Below, piece after piece: positions 54,841-63,535 of a stretch of 64,000 nucleotides of DNA. Under the pieces are notes generated by a model, which was given only the letters and a program-made list of their open reading frames with translations, ran no database searches and had not been told where the DNA came from. The DNA is from Thermoleophilaceae bacterium (lineage in GTDB: Bacteria; Actinomycetota; Thermoleophilia; Solirubrobacterales; Thermoleophilaceae), in assembly GCA_040901445.1 (NCBI GenBank), contig JBBDYQ010000009.1, forward strand, positions 1 through 64,000, given 5' to 3'. Positions within the stretch are counted from its first letter, which is position 1. The number at the start of each line of letters is the position of its first letter. The translations under genes were made by a program, and so were the position numbers.

Positions 54841-55731
54841 GTGACCAAGTTGGCGGGTGTGCAGTTCAACCGCGTGTCGCGGGCGCAGCTGATGGAGCTG
54901 GGACTGAACGAGCGCGCGATCGAGCGCCGCGTGGCGGCGGGCCGGCTCGTGATAGTGGAGCAGGCCGTGTTCGCGTTGGCCCCCGTCCTCGAGCACGACG
55001 AATGGGGACGCTGGATGGGCGCCACCCTCACGGCGCCCGAGAGCGTGCTGAGCGGCGTAAGCGCCGCGGCAGCTCGGGGATGCTGGTCGCTGTCGCGGCG
55101 GTTCGAGACGGTCACCCGGCCCGGGAGTGGTGGTCCTCGGCGCCACGGCGGTGTGCTCGCCTATCGCAGCTCGACGTTGGAGGGCGAGTGCGAGGTGCTG
55201 CGCGGGATCCCGATCACCTCGGTGCCGCGGACGCTGCTCGATCTCGCCGCGCGTGGCGTGAGCACACGGGCACTGGCGAGAGCGGTCCGCGAGGCGGTTC
55301 GGTTGGGACTCACGACCGTCGGGGAGCTCGCCGACTGTATCGGCCGCCACCGCGGCCGCCGAGGGTCGGGCCGGCTTGCTCGCGTCGTCGCCCGCTACGC
55401 GGGGCTGCCGCTCGAACGGGCGCGCAGCGGCGCTGAGGTCCGGGCGTTGGAGGTCCTTCGCGACGCGGGCCGCCCGTTCCCCAGGTTGAACGCCCGCATC
55501 GCGGGTGAGGAGGCCGACCTCAGTTGGCGGGACGGGCGGCTGATCATCGAGATCGACGGCGGCCCGTTCCACCTCGACGTGGGCGAGGACGCTCGCAAGG
55601 AATCCTGCTGGCAGGCGGCGGGCTGGACCGTCCGGCGGCTGCCCTCCGACGACGTCTACGAGCACCCGGAGCGCCTCCTCGCCCTCGCCCCCCGCATCGA
55701 ACGTCCCGGAAGCCCCCCTTCGGCGGGGTAG
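54826..55731 (+). CDS. AbiEi-like wHTH plus DUF559 (Vsr-type nuclease fold) protein
   Basis: 301 residues. The N-terminal ~50 residues (FNRVSRAQLMELGLNERAIERRVAAGRLVIVEQAVFAL) form the winged-helix start shared with AbiEi antitoxins. The middle (GIPITSVPRTLLDLAARG) is the linker typical of this family. The C-terminal ~100 residues are a DUF559 domain: ARSGAEVRALEVLRDAG, then EADLSWRDGRLIIEIDGGPFH with the Asp and Glu-x-Asp of a PD-(D/E)xK/Vsr-like core, and WTVRRLPSDDVY. A GTG immediately before the ATG is also possible. Both ends of the gene lie inside copies of a 48-bp hairpin repeat. Actual nuclease activity is not established for this family. Confidence 0.8.
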   Translation: MRDVEVTKLAGVQFNRVSRAQLMELGLNERAIERRVAAGRLVIVEQAVFALAPVLEHDEWGRWMGATLTAPESVLSGVSAAAARGCWSLSRRFETVTRPGSGGPRRHGGVLAYRSSTLEGECEVLRGIPITSVPRTLLDLAARGVSTRALARAVREAVRLGLTTVGELADCIGRHRGRRGSGRLARVVARYAGLPLERARSGAEVRALEVLRDAGRPFPRLNARIAGEEADLSWRDGRLIIEIDGGPFHLDVGEDARKESCWQAAGWTVRRLPSDDVYEHPERLLALAPRIERPGSPPSAG

Positions 55732-55745
55732 TGCGGGACGTTCGG
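55698..55745 (+). repeat. 48-bp hairpin repeat, right copy (contains the DUF559 stop)
   Basis: Begins CGAACGTCCCG, ends TGCGGGACGTTCGG. The outer 11-bp stem CGAACGTCCCG/CGGGACGTTCG is perfect, and the inner stem CCCC-ttcggc-GGGG has a UUCG-like loop. The TAG stop of the enclosed gene is at 55729-55731, the same relative place as the ATG in the left copy. Same orientation as the left copy, 905 bp apart. Confidence 0.75.
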
Positions 55746-55774
55746 GTATGAGCGCGTCGGGGTAGCTCCCCAGG

Positions 55775-56758
<984 letters not shown>

Positions 56759-56856
56759 CGCCGTCGAAGGCCATCGCGAGGATCGCCTCGAGCACGCCCT
56801 CGCCCAGGTGGCGCGAGCGCAGGTACTCCGCCACCTCGGAGGACAGGTGAGAGCGG

Positions 56857-57762
56857 CTACCCCTTGAACGTGGAACGGCCCAGGTCGCCGAACGGCTCGT
56901 CGCGCTCGCGCACCGCCTCCTTGAAGCCGGCCTCGGCGGCGCGGCGCTGGAACCCGTAGCCCTCCTCGGTGTGGCGGGTGATGCCGTCGAAGACGGTCCC
57001 CAGCACCTGTGTGGCGTGCAGGCCCTGCGCGTGGACGGTCTCGTTGAGCAGCAGCTTCATCATCTGGAGCTGGTTCACGGGCACGCGGGCGATCCGCTCA
57101 ACCAGCGCCTCGGTGCGCTCGTCGAGCTCCGAAGCGGGCGGCGCCTCGATCGCCAGTCCCCACTCGAGCGCCTCGCGGCCCGAGAGGGAGTCGCCGGTGA
57201 ACAGCAGCCGCTTGGCTCGCTGCACACCGATCCGGTGGGTCCAGAGCGCGGTGGTGGGGGAGCCCCATACGCGCGCGGGCGGGTAGCCGATCTTGGCGTC
57301 CTCGGCGATCACGAGCAGGTCGGAGCAGAGCGCCATGTCCGTGCCGCCGGCCACGCAGAAGCCGTGCACCTTGCACACCACCGGCTTGCCGCAGTGGAAC
57401 AGCGACATGAAGGCGCGCACGTTGCGGCTCATCATCGAGTAGTCCACCATCGGGTCCCAGGTGCGCGCGGGGTCGTGGTTGGCGGCCATCACCGCCGGGT
57501 CGAGCGGGGAGCCGGGCGGAGCGTCGCTCGAGGAGTCGCGGCCGCCGCCCTCGGCGCTCTCCACCAGGTCGTAGCCGCCGCAGAAGCCCGGCCCGTTGCC
57601 GGCCAGCAGCAGCACGTGCACCGCGGGGTCGAGATCCGCTCGCTCGACGCAGGCGGCCAGGTCCTCCACGAGGCCGCGGGTGATGCCGTTGCCGCGCTCG
57701 GGGCGGTCCAGGGTGAGCCGGGCCACCCGCCCGTCGACCTCGTAGAGGAGGGGCGGGCTCAT
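56857..57762 (-). CDS. Enoyl-CoA hydratase/isomerase family protein
   Basis: 301 residues. GRVARLTLDRPERGNGITRGLVEDL is the crotonase entry, LLLAGNGPGFCGGYDLVES contributes the first oxyanion-hole strand, and CKVHGFCVAGGTDMALCSDLLVIAEDAKIGYPPARVWG is the signature region. A ~35-residue insert (about 80-110, rich in Ser/Asp/Pro) distinguishes it from minimal family members. Other residues that normally supply the catalytic Glu pair are not clearly in place, so hydratase activity is not assured. ATGA overlap with the acyl-CoA dehydrogenase upstream indicates a shared pathway. Confidence 0.88.
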   Translation of the reverse strand: MSPPLLYEVDGRVARLTLDRPERGNGITRGLVEDLAACVERADLDPAVHVLLLAGNGPGFCGGYDLVESAEGGGRDSSSDAPPGSPLDPAVMAANHDPARTWDPMVDYSMMSRNVRAFMSLFHCGKPVVCKVHGFCVAGGTDMALCSDLLVIAEDAKIGYPPARVWGSPTTALWTHRIGVQRAKRLLFTGDSLSGREALEWGLAIEAPPASELDERTEALVERIARVPVNQLQMMKLLLNETVHAQGLHATQVLGTVFDGITRHTEEGYGFQRRAAEAGFKEAVRERDEPFGDLGRSTFKG

Positions 57763-59354
57763 GCGGCCAGCGCGCGCTCCACGATGGCGCCCGTGTCCAC
57801 GCCGGAGGGCAGCGTGCCGTACACGCGGCCGCCGCCACCGAGCCGGCCGGCGCAGAACGCGTCGGCCACCGCCGGCGGGGCGTGGCGCACGAGCAGCGAA
57901 GCCTGGAATGCGATCGCCAGCTCCTCGACCGCGCGCCGCGCCACGTGCTGGGGATCGGCCTCCGCGATCGACGCCAGCATGGGCTGCAGCGAATCGAGGT
58001 GGGCGTCCAGGCGGGCGTCGCCGCCGCGCGCGAGGTCGCACTCGGCGAGGAACGCGGGCAGGCCCTCAGGATCCTTGGCCATGGCGCGCAGCACGTCGAG
58101 CGCCGCCACGTTGCCCGAGCCCTCCCAGATCGAGTTGAGGGGGGAGTCGCGGTAGAGCAGAGGCATCCCGGATTCCTCCACATAGCCGTTGCCGCCCAGG
58201 CACTCCAGCGCCTCGGCCGCGTGCGCGGGGGCCCGCTTGCACACCCAGTACTTCATGACCGCGGTGGCGAAGCGGCGGAACGGGACGTCGTTCTCGTCGT
58301 ACGCGCGGGCCACGCGGAATGCCGCAGCCGTGGCGGCCTCGGACTCGATGGCCAGGTCGGCGAGCACGTTCTGCATGGCCGGCTGCTCGGCCAGCAGGGT
58401 GCCGAACGCCGAGCGGTGGCGCGCGTGGTGCACCGCCTCGGTCAGGCCGCGGCGCATGCCGGTGGCCGAGCCGATCAGGCAGTCCAGGCGCGTGTGGTTG
58501 ACCATCCGGATGATGGCGGGCACGCCGCGGCCCTCCTCGCCCACGAGCCGCCCGCGGATGCCGCGGAACTCGACCTCCGACGACGGCAGCGAGCGGGTGC
58601 CGAGCTTGTCCTTGAGGCGCTGGAACTCCATGCCGGGGCCGCGCTCGATGAGGAAGCAGGAGAGGCCGCCGGGCGCCTGCGCGAGCATCAGGAAGATGTC
58701 GCACGGCGGGTAGGAGCAGAACCACTTGTGGCCGGTGATCTCGTAGGCGCCGTCGCCCACCGGCACCGCCTGGGTGGTGTTGGCGCGCACGTCGGAGCCG
58801 CCCTGCTTCTCGGTCATCGCCATGCCGGCCAGCGAGCCGCTGTCGTAGTCGGGCTTGGTGAGCCGGGGCTCCCACTCGGCTGCGATGTCGGGCGCGCCGT
58901 CGCGCAGTGCGGGGATGATCGAGTAGGTCATCGACACCGGGCACATCACCCCGGCGTTCACCTGGCTCCACAGGTACATGAGCGCGGCCCGCACGGTGTG
59001 CGCGCCGGGCTTCTCGTCGCGCCAGGGCAGCGAGTGGATCTCGCGCTCCACGGCCGTGCGCAGCAGCCAGTGCCAGGACGGGTCGAGGTCCACGAGGTCC
59101 ACGCGGTTGCCGTAGCGGTCGTGGGTGACCAGCGTGGGCTCGTTGCGCTCGCAGCGGCGGGAGTGCTCGCGTGCCTCCGGCGTGCCGGCCACGGCGCCCA
59201 GGTCGCGCGCGCGGTCCACGCCCCAGCCGGCGTTCTCGCGCTCGAGCGCCTCGCGCAGCGGCAGGTCGATCTCGAACAGGTTGACGGGCTCGAGCGGGGG
59301 CGGCTGGTTCTCGACCTCGTGCGTGCGTGCGGTGGTTTGGTGGGCGGTGGCCAT
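57759..59354 (-). CDS. Acyl-CoA dehydrogenase (AidB-like branch)
   Basis: 531 residues from ATG 59354, with AGGAGAG 2-8 bases upstream. GMAMTEKQGGSDVRANTTQA (FAD-contact), YEITGHKWFCSYPPCDIFLMLAQAPGG, and ALECLGGNGYVEESGMPLLYRDSPLNSIWEGSGNVAALDVLRAM are the diagnostic AidB/isovaleryl-type blocks, the last ending in the catalytic-region Glu in WEGSGN. The N-terminal ~150 residues are longer than in standard ACADs, as in AidB. It could oxidise branched or aryl acyl-CoAs and pass electrons to EtfAB. Second gene of a tetR-ACAD-hydratase operon. Confidence 0.92.
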   Translation of the reverse strand: MATAHQTTARTHEVENQPPPLEPVNLFEIDLPLREALERENAGWGVDRARDLGAVAGTPEAREHSRRCERNEPTLVTHDRYGNRVDLVDLDPSWHWLLRTAVEREIHSLPWRDEKPGAHTVRAALMYLWSQVNAGVMCPVSMTYSIIPALRDGAPDIAAEWEPRLTKPDYDSGSLAGMAMTEKQGGSDVRANTTQAVPVGDGAYEITGHKWFCSYPPCDIFLMLAQAPGGLSCFLIERGPGMEFQRLKDKLGTRSLPSSEVEFRGIRGRLVGEEGRGVPAIIRMVNHTRLDCLIGSATGMRRGLTEAVHHARHRSAFGTLLAEQPAMQNVLADLAIESEAATAAAFRVARAYDENDVPFRRFATAVMKYWVCKRAPAHAAEALECLGGNGYVEESGMPLLYRDSPLNSIWEGSGNVAALDVLRAMAKDPEGLPAFLAECDLARGGDARLDAHLDSLQPMLASIAEADPQHVARRAVEELAIAFQASLLVRHAPPAVADAFCAGRLGGGGRVYGTLPSGVDTGAIVERALAA

Positions 59355-59364
59355 GGCTCTCCTC

Positions 59365-59994
59365 TCAGGCCGCGAGGGCCCGGTTTGCGGGCAGCGCGCG
59401 GACCACGATCTGTACGAGGCCGGCGACGAGCGCCTCGCGGCGCGGTGCGCGCCCGTTCTGGGACGGTGACAGGGGGCCGACGAGCACCTCGGCGATGGCG
59501 CCCACCAGCGCGGCCGCGGCCAGCTCGGTGTCGTGCGGCGCGAGCTCGCCGGAGCGCACGCCCTCGTCGAGCAGCCCCTTGAAGACGTCGAGGTAGCCGC
59601 GGCGGTACACGAGCCGCTCGGCATCCACGGCCGGGTCCACCGGCTCGGCGATCAGGGCATAGGCGCGGGTGGGGGCGGCCAGGGCGCGGCGGGCGAACGT
59701 CTCGACTCCGGCGGCCACGCGCTCCACCACGGGCCGCTGGTCGTGGCGTGCCAGCTCGGCCAGCACGTCGATCTCGCGCTGTGTGGCGCGCCGGAAGACC
59801 TCGGCGAAGAGCTCGGACTTGGACGGGAAGTGGCGATAGACGCTGCCGGTGGCCACCCCCGCGCGGCCGGCCACGGCCTGCACGGTGGCCGACGCGTACC
59901 CGCCCTCCTCGAGCTGCGCGATGGCGGCGTCGAGGATGCGCTCGCGCGCGGCGGCCTTGCGGGCCTCGGTCATCGGGGTGGGGCGGTACGCCAT
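59365..59994 (-). CDS. TetR-family transcriptional regulator of the acyl-CoA operon
   Basis: 209 residues. The N-terminal HTH (about 10-60) reads ARERILDAAIAQLEEGGYASATVQAVAGRAGVATGSVYRHFPSKSELF, a standard TetR DNA-binding domain. The C-terminal helical domain would bind an acyl-CoA-type ligand, by analogy with FadR-like TetR regulators. The first of two close Met starts is used. A matching palindrome lies just upstream at 60006, and the acyl-CoA dehydrogenase gene starts 10 bp after the stop, so autoregulation of the operon is likely. Confidence 0.93.
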   Translation of the reverse strand: MAYRPTPMTEARKAAARERILDAAIAQLEEGGYASATVQAVAGRAGVATGSVYRHFPSKSELFAEVFRRATQREIDVLAELARHDQRPVVERVAAGVETFARRALAAPTRAYALIAEPVDPAVDAERLVYRRGYLDVFKGLLDEGVRSGELAPHDTELAAAALVGAIAEVLVGPLSPSQNGRAPRREALVAGLVQIVVRALPANRALAA

Positions 59995-60005
59995 CCGGGA
60001 AGAAG

Positions 60006-60019
60006 TGAACCACGGTTCA
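60006..60019. promoter_or_regulatory. TetR operator candidate TGAACC-ac-GGTTCA
   Basis: Perfect 6-bp arms with a 2-bp spacer, 11 bp upstream of the tetR start codon. Spacing and sequence style are typical of TetR-family autoregulatory sites. It may also influence the divergent RTX-like gene starting at 60112. Confidence 0.6.
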
Positions 60020-60040
60020 TCCCTTGCGTCAACCCGGCGC

Positions 60041-60079
60041 GATGCGGATTCGGGCCGGTATGCGACCCAAATCCGCATC
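60041..60079. promoter_or_regulatory. Long inverted repeat in the tetR/RTX divergent region
   Basis: GATGCGGATT (60041-60050) pairs with AATCCGCATC (60070-60079), and the pairing continues past one mismatch with GGG/CCC, giving 13 of 14 pairs around an 11-nt loop. It lies 32 bp before the RTX-like start and could be a hairpin in that leader or a second operator. Confidence 0.45.
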
Positions 60080-60111
60080 TCGCGTCGCTGCGGGGGTTCC
60101 AGCCACAGACG

Positions 60112-61629
60112 ATGCACCGCCGCGCCATCCCCGCCTCGCTCGCCCTCCTCGCCGTCCTGGCGGCCGGCGCCGCCGCGCAGCAGGGCAATCCGATCGACGG
60201 CACTCCCGGACGGGATTGCACGGCCGTGGGCGCCGCGGACCTCGCCGGCGGGGCCGGGCCCGACGTCATCAACGGCGGGCTGGGGGAGGACTGCATCGTC
60301 GGCGGCGGGGGCGACGACGTGATCTCCGGCGGCTCGGGCAGCGACACGCGGCTCGACGGCGGGGCGGGCAGCGACCAGATCGCGGGCGACGCCGGCAGCG
60401 ACCAGATCGAGGGCGGCGCGGAGCGCGACTTCATCACCGGCGACCAGGGCAACGATCGCATCGAGGGCGACAACAACGACGGCTCGGTGCGCCAGGGGGA
60501 GGGGGATCCCGGCTCGAACGTGATCGACGGCGGCTCGGGCAACGACTTCATCGGCGGCGGCCGGCCGGGCGACTCGCTCAACGGCGGGTCGGGCAACGAC
60601 CGCATCGAGGGCCGCGGCGGCGACGACGGCATCACCGGCGCGTCGGGCAACGACTCCCTCGAGGGCGACGACGGCGACGACCGCATCGAGGGCGGCCTGG
60701 GCCAGGACCGCATCTCCGGCGGCCCAGGCGGCGACAACATCGTCGCCATCGACGGCATCGCCGACTTCGTGCGCTGCGGCGCCGGGTCCGACGTGGTGCG
60801 CGCGGACGGCGACGACGAGGTGGCGAGCGACTGCGAGCGCGTGATCGCCCGTGCCGGGGACTTCGGCAAGGACGGGCCCGACGACATCGACCGCCGCTCG
60901 CCGGCGGCGCCGCCGTGGGGCCAGGGCGGGATGAGAGTCCAGACTGCTGAGGAGCATCCCACCTGTGCCCTGGGCTCACTCACCGGCGGGACCGGCAACG
61001 ACGCGCTGGACGGCCTGTCAGGCGGTCAGTGCATCCGCGGGATGCCGGGTTTCGACCTGCTCAACGGCGGCAGCGGCGACGACATCCTTTTCGGCAACAA
61101 CGGCGGTGGGGGCGCCCCCGCCGACGACGACCTCCTCGTCGGCGGCCCGGGGGACGACGTCCTCGTAGGCGACGACGACCCGGATGTCCTCCCGCCGCCC
61201 CTGGTCGGCGACGACGTGCTGGAGGGCGGGCTCGGCAACGACCGCCTGAACAACGATCTCTTCGACACCGGGACGGACGTGATCAACGGCGCCGTGGGTA
61301 ACGATCAGCTCGCAGGCCTCGGCTCGCTGAACGGTGGAGCGGGCGATGACCGGATCTACGGCGGGGGTGCGGGGATCACGGGCGCGTCGGGGAACGACTT
61401 CATCAACGGCGGCGACGGCGCCGACCGGATCGAGGGCGGTCTCGGCCGGGATGAGATCCGCGGCGGTCCGGGCGGCGACAACATCGTCGCCGCAGACGGG
61501 ATCCGGGACCGCATCATCTGCGGCAGCGGCTACGACGTGGTCCGCGCCGACGGCGGCGACATCGTCTCGCGCGACTGCGAGCTGCTCATCGCCCGCCGCG
61601 GCAACCGCTACGTGGTCGTTCGCCGCTGA
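60112..61629 (+). CDS. Secreted RTX-like calcium-binding repeat protein, internally duplicated
   Basis: 505 residues. A signal peptide (~1-22) is followed by many Gly/Asp-rich nonapeptide-like repeats (GGSGNDxIxGGxGDDxIxGG), the calcium-binding beta-roll motif. Residues from ~174 (ITGASGNDSLEGDDGDD...) recur from ~422 (ITGASGNDFINGGDGAD...), each copy ending with a Cys-x-DVVRAD-x-DCE segment that probably closes the roll. A Sec-type signal rather than a type I secretion tail is seen. It is likely a surface or matrix protein. The 3' end overlaps the convergent acyl-CoA dehydrogenase gene by 44 bp. Confidence 0.85.
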   Translation: MHRRAIPASLALLAVLAAGAAAQQGNPIDGTPGRDCTAVGAADLAGGAGPDVINGGLGEDCIVGGGGDDVISGGSGSDTRLDGGAGSDQIAGDAGSDQIEGGAERDFITGDQGNDRIEGDNNDGSVRQGEGDPGSNVIDGGSGNDFIGGGRPGDSLNGGSGNDRIEGRGGDDGITGASGNDSLEGDDGDDRIEGGLGQDRISGGPGGDNIVAIDGIADFVRCGAGSDVVRADGDDEVASDCERVIARAGDFGKDGPDDIDRRSPAAPPWGQGGMRVQTAEEHPTCALGSLTGGTGNDALDGLSGGQCIRGMPGFDLLNGGSGDDILFGNNGGGGAPADDDLLVGGPGDDVLVGDDDPDVLPPPLVGDDVLEGGLGNDRLNNDLFDTGTDVINGAVGNDQLAGLGSLNGGAGDDRIYGGGAGITGASGNDFINGGDGADRIEGGLGRDEIRGGPGGDNIVAADGIRDRIICGSGYDVVRADGGDIVSRDCELLIARRGNRYVVVRR

Positions 61630-62797
61630 CGTCCTCGTACCCGCTCAGGATCCGCCTCGCCACGCTGATGCGATGGACCTCGTCCGGCCCGTCGTAGAAG
61701 CGGGCGAGGCGGGCGCGGCGGTACATGCCCTCCAGCGGCGTGTCGCCGGAGACGCCGAGCGCGCCGTGGACCTGGATCGCGCGGTCGACCACGTCGTGCA
61801 GAACCTTCGCCCCGAAGAACTTGATGAGGGAGATCTCCACGCGCGCGTCGTCGCCGGCGTCGATGCGGGCAGCGGCATCCAGGGTCATCAGCCGCGCGGC
61901 GTGGATCTCGGCGGCGGAGTCCGCGATGAACGCCTGCACCAGCTGCTTGTGCGCCAGCCGCCCACCCGCCACCGAGCGCGCCAGCGCCCGCTCGCACATG
62001 AGGTCGAACGCCCGCTGCGCCTGCCCGAGCCAGCGCATGCAGTGGTAGATGCGCCCGGGGCCCAGCCGCGCCTGGGCGATCTTGAACGCCTGGCCGCGCG
62101 GGCCGAGCAGGCTGTCGGCAGGCACGCGGACGCCGTCGAGCCGCACCTCGCAGTGGGCGCCGCCGGTCTCGCCCATGACGGGGATCACCCGCTCGATCTC
62201 GTACCCGGGCGAGTCGGTGGGCACCATGATCAGGGAGCAGCGGCCGTGCGCGGGCGCGTCGGGGTCGGTGACGGCGAAGACCGTTGTGAAGGCGGCCACG
62301 TTCGCGCCGGTGGTGAACCACTTGCGGCCGTCGATAACCCACTCGCCGTCGTCGAGCACCGCCGTCGTGGCCACCTGTGTCGGGTCCGAGCCGGGCGCGT
62401 CGGGCTCTGTCATCCCGATCGAGGGGTAGATGTCCCCGGCCACCAGCGGCAGCAGCCAGCGCTCCTTCTGCTCGGGCGTGCCGAAGAGGTGGAGCATGGT
62501 GGCGTCCTGGGCGGAGTGGGTGCCCAGGGCGACCATCGCGTGCTCGGAGCGGCCCACCTCCTCGTTCACGTGGCAGTAGGGGAGGAAGTCGAGCCCGCCG
62601 CCGCCGATCTCCTCCGGCAGCCCCAGCGCCCACAGCCCGGCGTCCTTCGCCTGGCCCTGGAGATCGCGCATGGCCGCGGCTGCTTCGTCGTCGTGGCGGT
62701 CGAGCACGGGCTCGGCGGCGATCACGCGCTCGTCCACGAAGGCCCGCACGCGGCTGCGCAGCTCCACGACCTCGGGCGACGGATCGAGCCCGCTCAC
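61586..62797 (-). CDS. Acyl-CoA dehydrogenase
   Basis: 403 residues from a GTG start. GMTEPDAPGSDPTQVATTAV (FAD loop), VIDGRKWFTTGAN, CRSLIMVPTD-like sequence at 205 and LGPGRIYHCMRWLGQAQRAFDLMCERA are conserved. QVHGALGVSGDTPLEGMYRRARLARFYDGPDEVHRISVARRIL is the C-terminal substrate and FAD region. It shows closest resemblance to the ACAD10/11-like type acting on longer or 4-phospho-acyl chains, which is a weak inference. Electrons would go to EtfAB. A degenerate GGDEF gene lies 10 bp upstream on the same strand. Confidence 0.92.
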   Translation of the reverse strand: MSGLDPSPEVVELRSRVRAFVDERVIAAEPVLDRHDDEAAAAMRDLQGQAKDAGLWALGLPEEIGGGGLDFLPYCHVNEEVGRSEHAMVALGTHSAQDATMLHLFGTPEQKERWLLPLVAGDIYPSIGMTEPDAPGSDPTQVATTAVLDDGEWVIDGRKWFTTGANVAAFTTVFAVTDPDAPAHGRCSLIMVPTDSPGYEIERVIPVMGETGGAHCEVRLDGVRVPADSLLGPRGQAFKIAQARLGPGRIYHCMRWLGQAQRAFDLMCERALARSVAGGRLAHKQLVQAFIADSAAEIHAARLMTLDAAARIDAGDDARVEISLIKFFGAKVLHDVVDRAIQVHGALGVSGDTPLEGMYRRARLARFYDGPDEVHRISVARRILSGYEDVSGERPRSGCRGGR

Positions 62798-62807
62798 CCG
62801 GGGGAGG

Positions 62808-63446
62808 CTAACCGGCGGCCAGCTCTGCGAGTTGCGCGGCGGTCTCGTCGCTGTACACGACGGCGCGGTTGCGGCCCAGCTCCTTGGCGAGGAAGAGCGC
62901 CGACGCCGCAGCCTGCATGAGCGCGGCCGGCTGCTCGGCGTCCTTCGGGTAGGTGGCCACGCCGAAGCTCGCCGTGAGCTCGGCCATGCCTCCGGCGAAC
63001 GCCTCCCGGATCTCCACCCGCAGCCTCTCGGCCAGCGCGAGCGCGCCGCGCTCGTCGGTGTCGGGGAGGAGCACCGCGTACTCGCCGCCGTCGACCCGTG
63101 CCACGGAGTCCACGCGGCGCGCGGCGTCGCGCAGGATGCACCCCACCTGCTCGAGCGCCACGTCGCCCGCCCGGTTGCCCAGCAGCGCGTTGAGGTCGCG
63201 CAGCCCGTCCACGTCGGCCACCACGAGGGCGAGCCTGCGGCCGTGGCGGCGCGCTCGCTCCACCTCCTCGCCGAGGCGCTCCTCGAATCCCCGGCGCCCG
63301 AGCACCCCGGTCAGCGGGTCCAGCACGGCGCCGCGCTGCAGCGCCCTGGCCAGCTCGGCCTCGCGGCGGCGCAGCCTCAGCACGAGGAAGACGACGGCCG
63401 CGAGCGCGGCCGCGGTGACGATCCACGGGGCCATCGCCCACAGCAT
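62808..63446 (-). CDS. Single-TM GGDEF-domain protein with a degenerate active site
   Basis: 212 residues from ATG 63446 (a GTG at 63518 would add 24). One hydrophobic helix (~7-24) is followed by a GGDEF domain: LDPLTGVLGRRGFEERLGEEV, VVADVDGLRDLNALLGNRAGD and ASFGVATYPKDAEQPAALMQAAASALFLAKELGRN. The active-site loop reads VDGGEYAVL, so the GG(D/E)EF motif is DGGEY (119-123). It may be a c-di-GMP or nucleotide sensor rather than a cyclase. It is co-directional with the acyl-CoA dehydrogenase gene 10 bp downstream. Confidence 0.82.
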   Translation of the reverse strand: MLWAMAPWIVTAAALAAVVFLVLRLRRREAELARALQRGAVLDPLTGVLGRRGFEERLGEEVERARRHGRRLALVVADVDGLRDLNALLGNRAGDVALEQVGCILRDAARRVDSVARVDGGEYAVLLPDTDERGALALAERLRVEIREAFAGGMAELTASFGVATYPKDAEQPAALMQAAASALFLAKELGRNRAVVYSDETAAQLAELAAG

Positions 63447-63535
63447 CGGCACGTGGGGCCCGGACCCTGAGCCGGGCAAGTGTGCGGGATCATCCAGCCC
63501 ACGCCGGGGCAGATTCACACGCCTGGGTCGCGTGG

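Noticed and set aside
60180-61600. Regular short repeats that could suggest a CRISPR array
   Set aside because: Spacing is codon-based and the repeats encode the GGxGxDxxx motif; there are no constant direct repeats with unique spacers and no cas genes.
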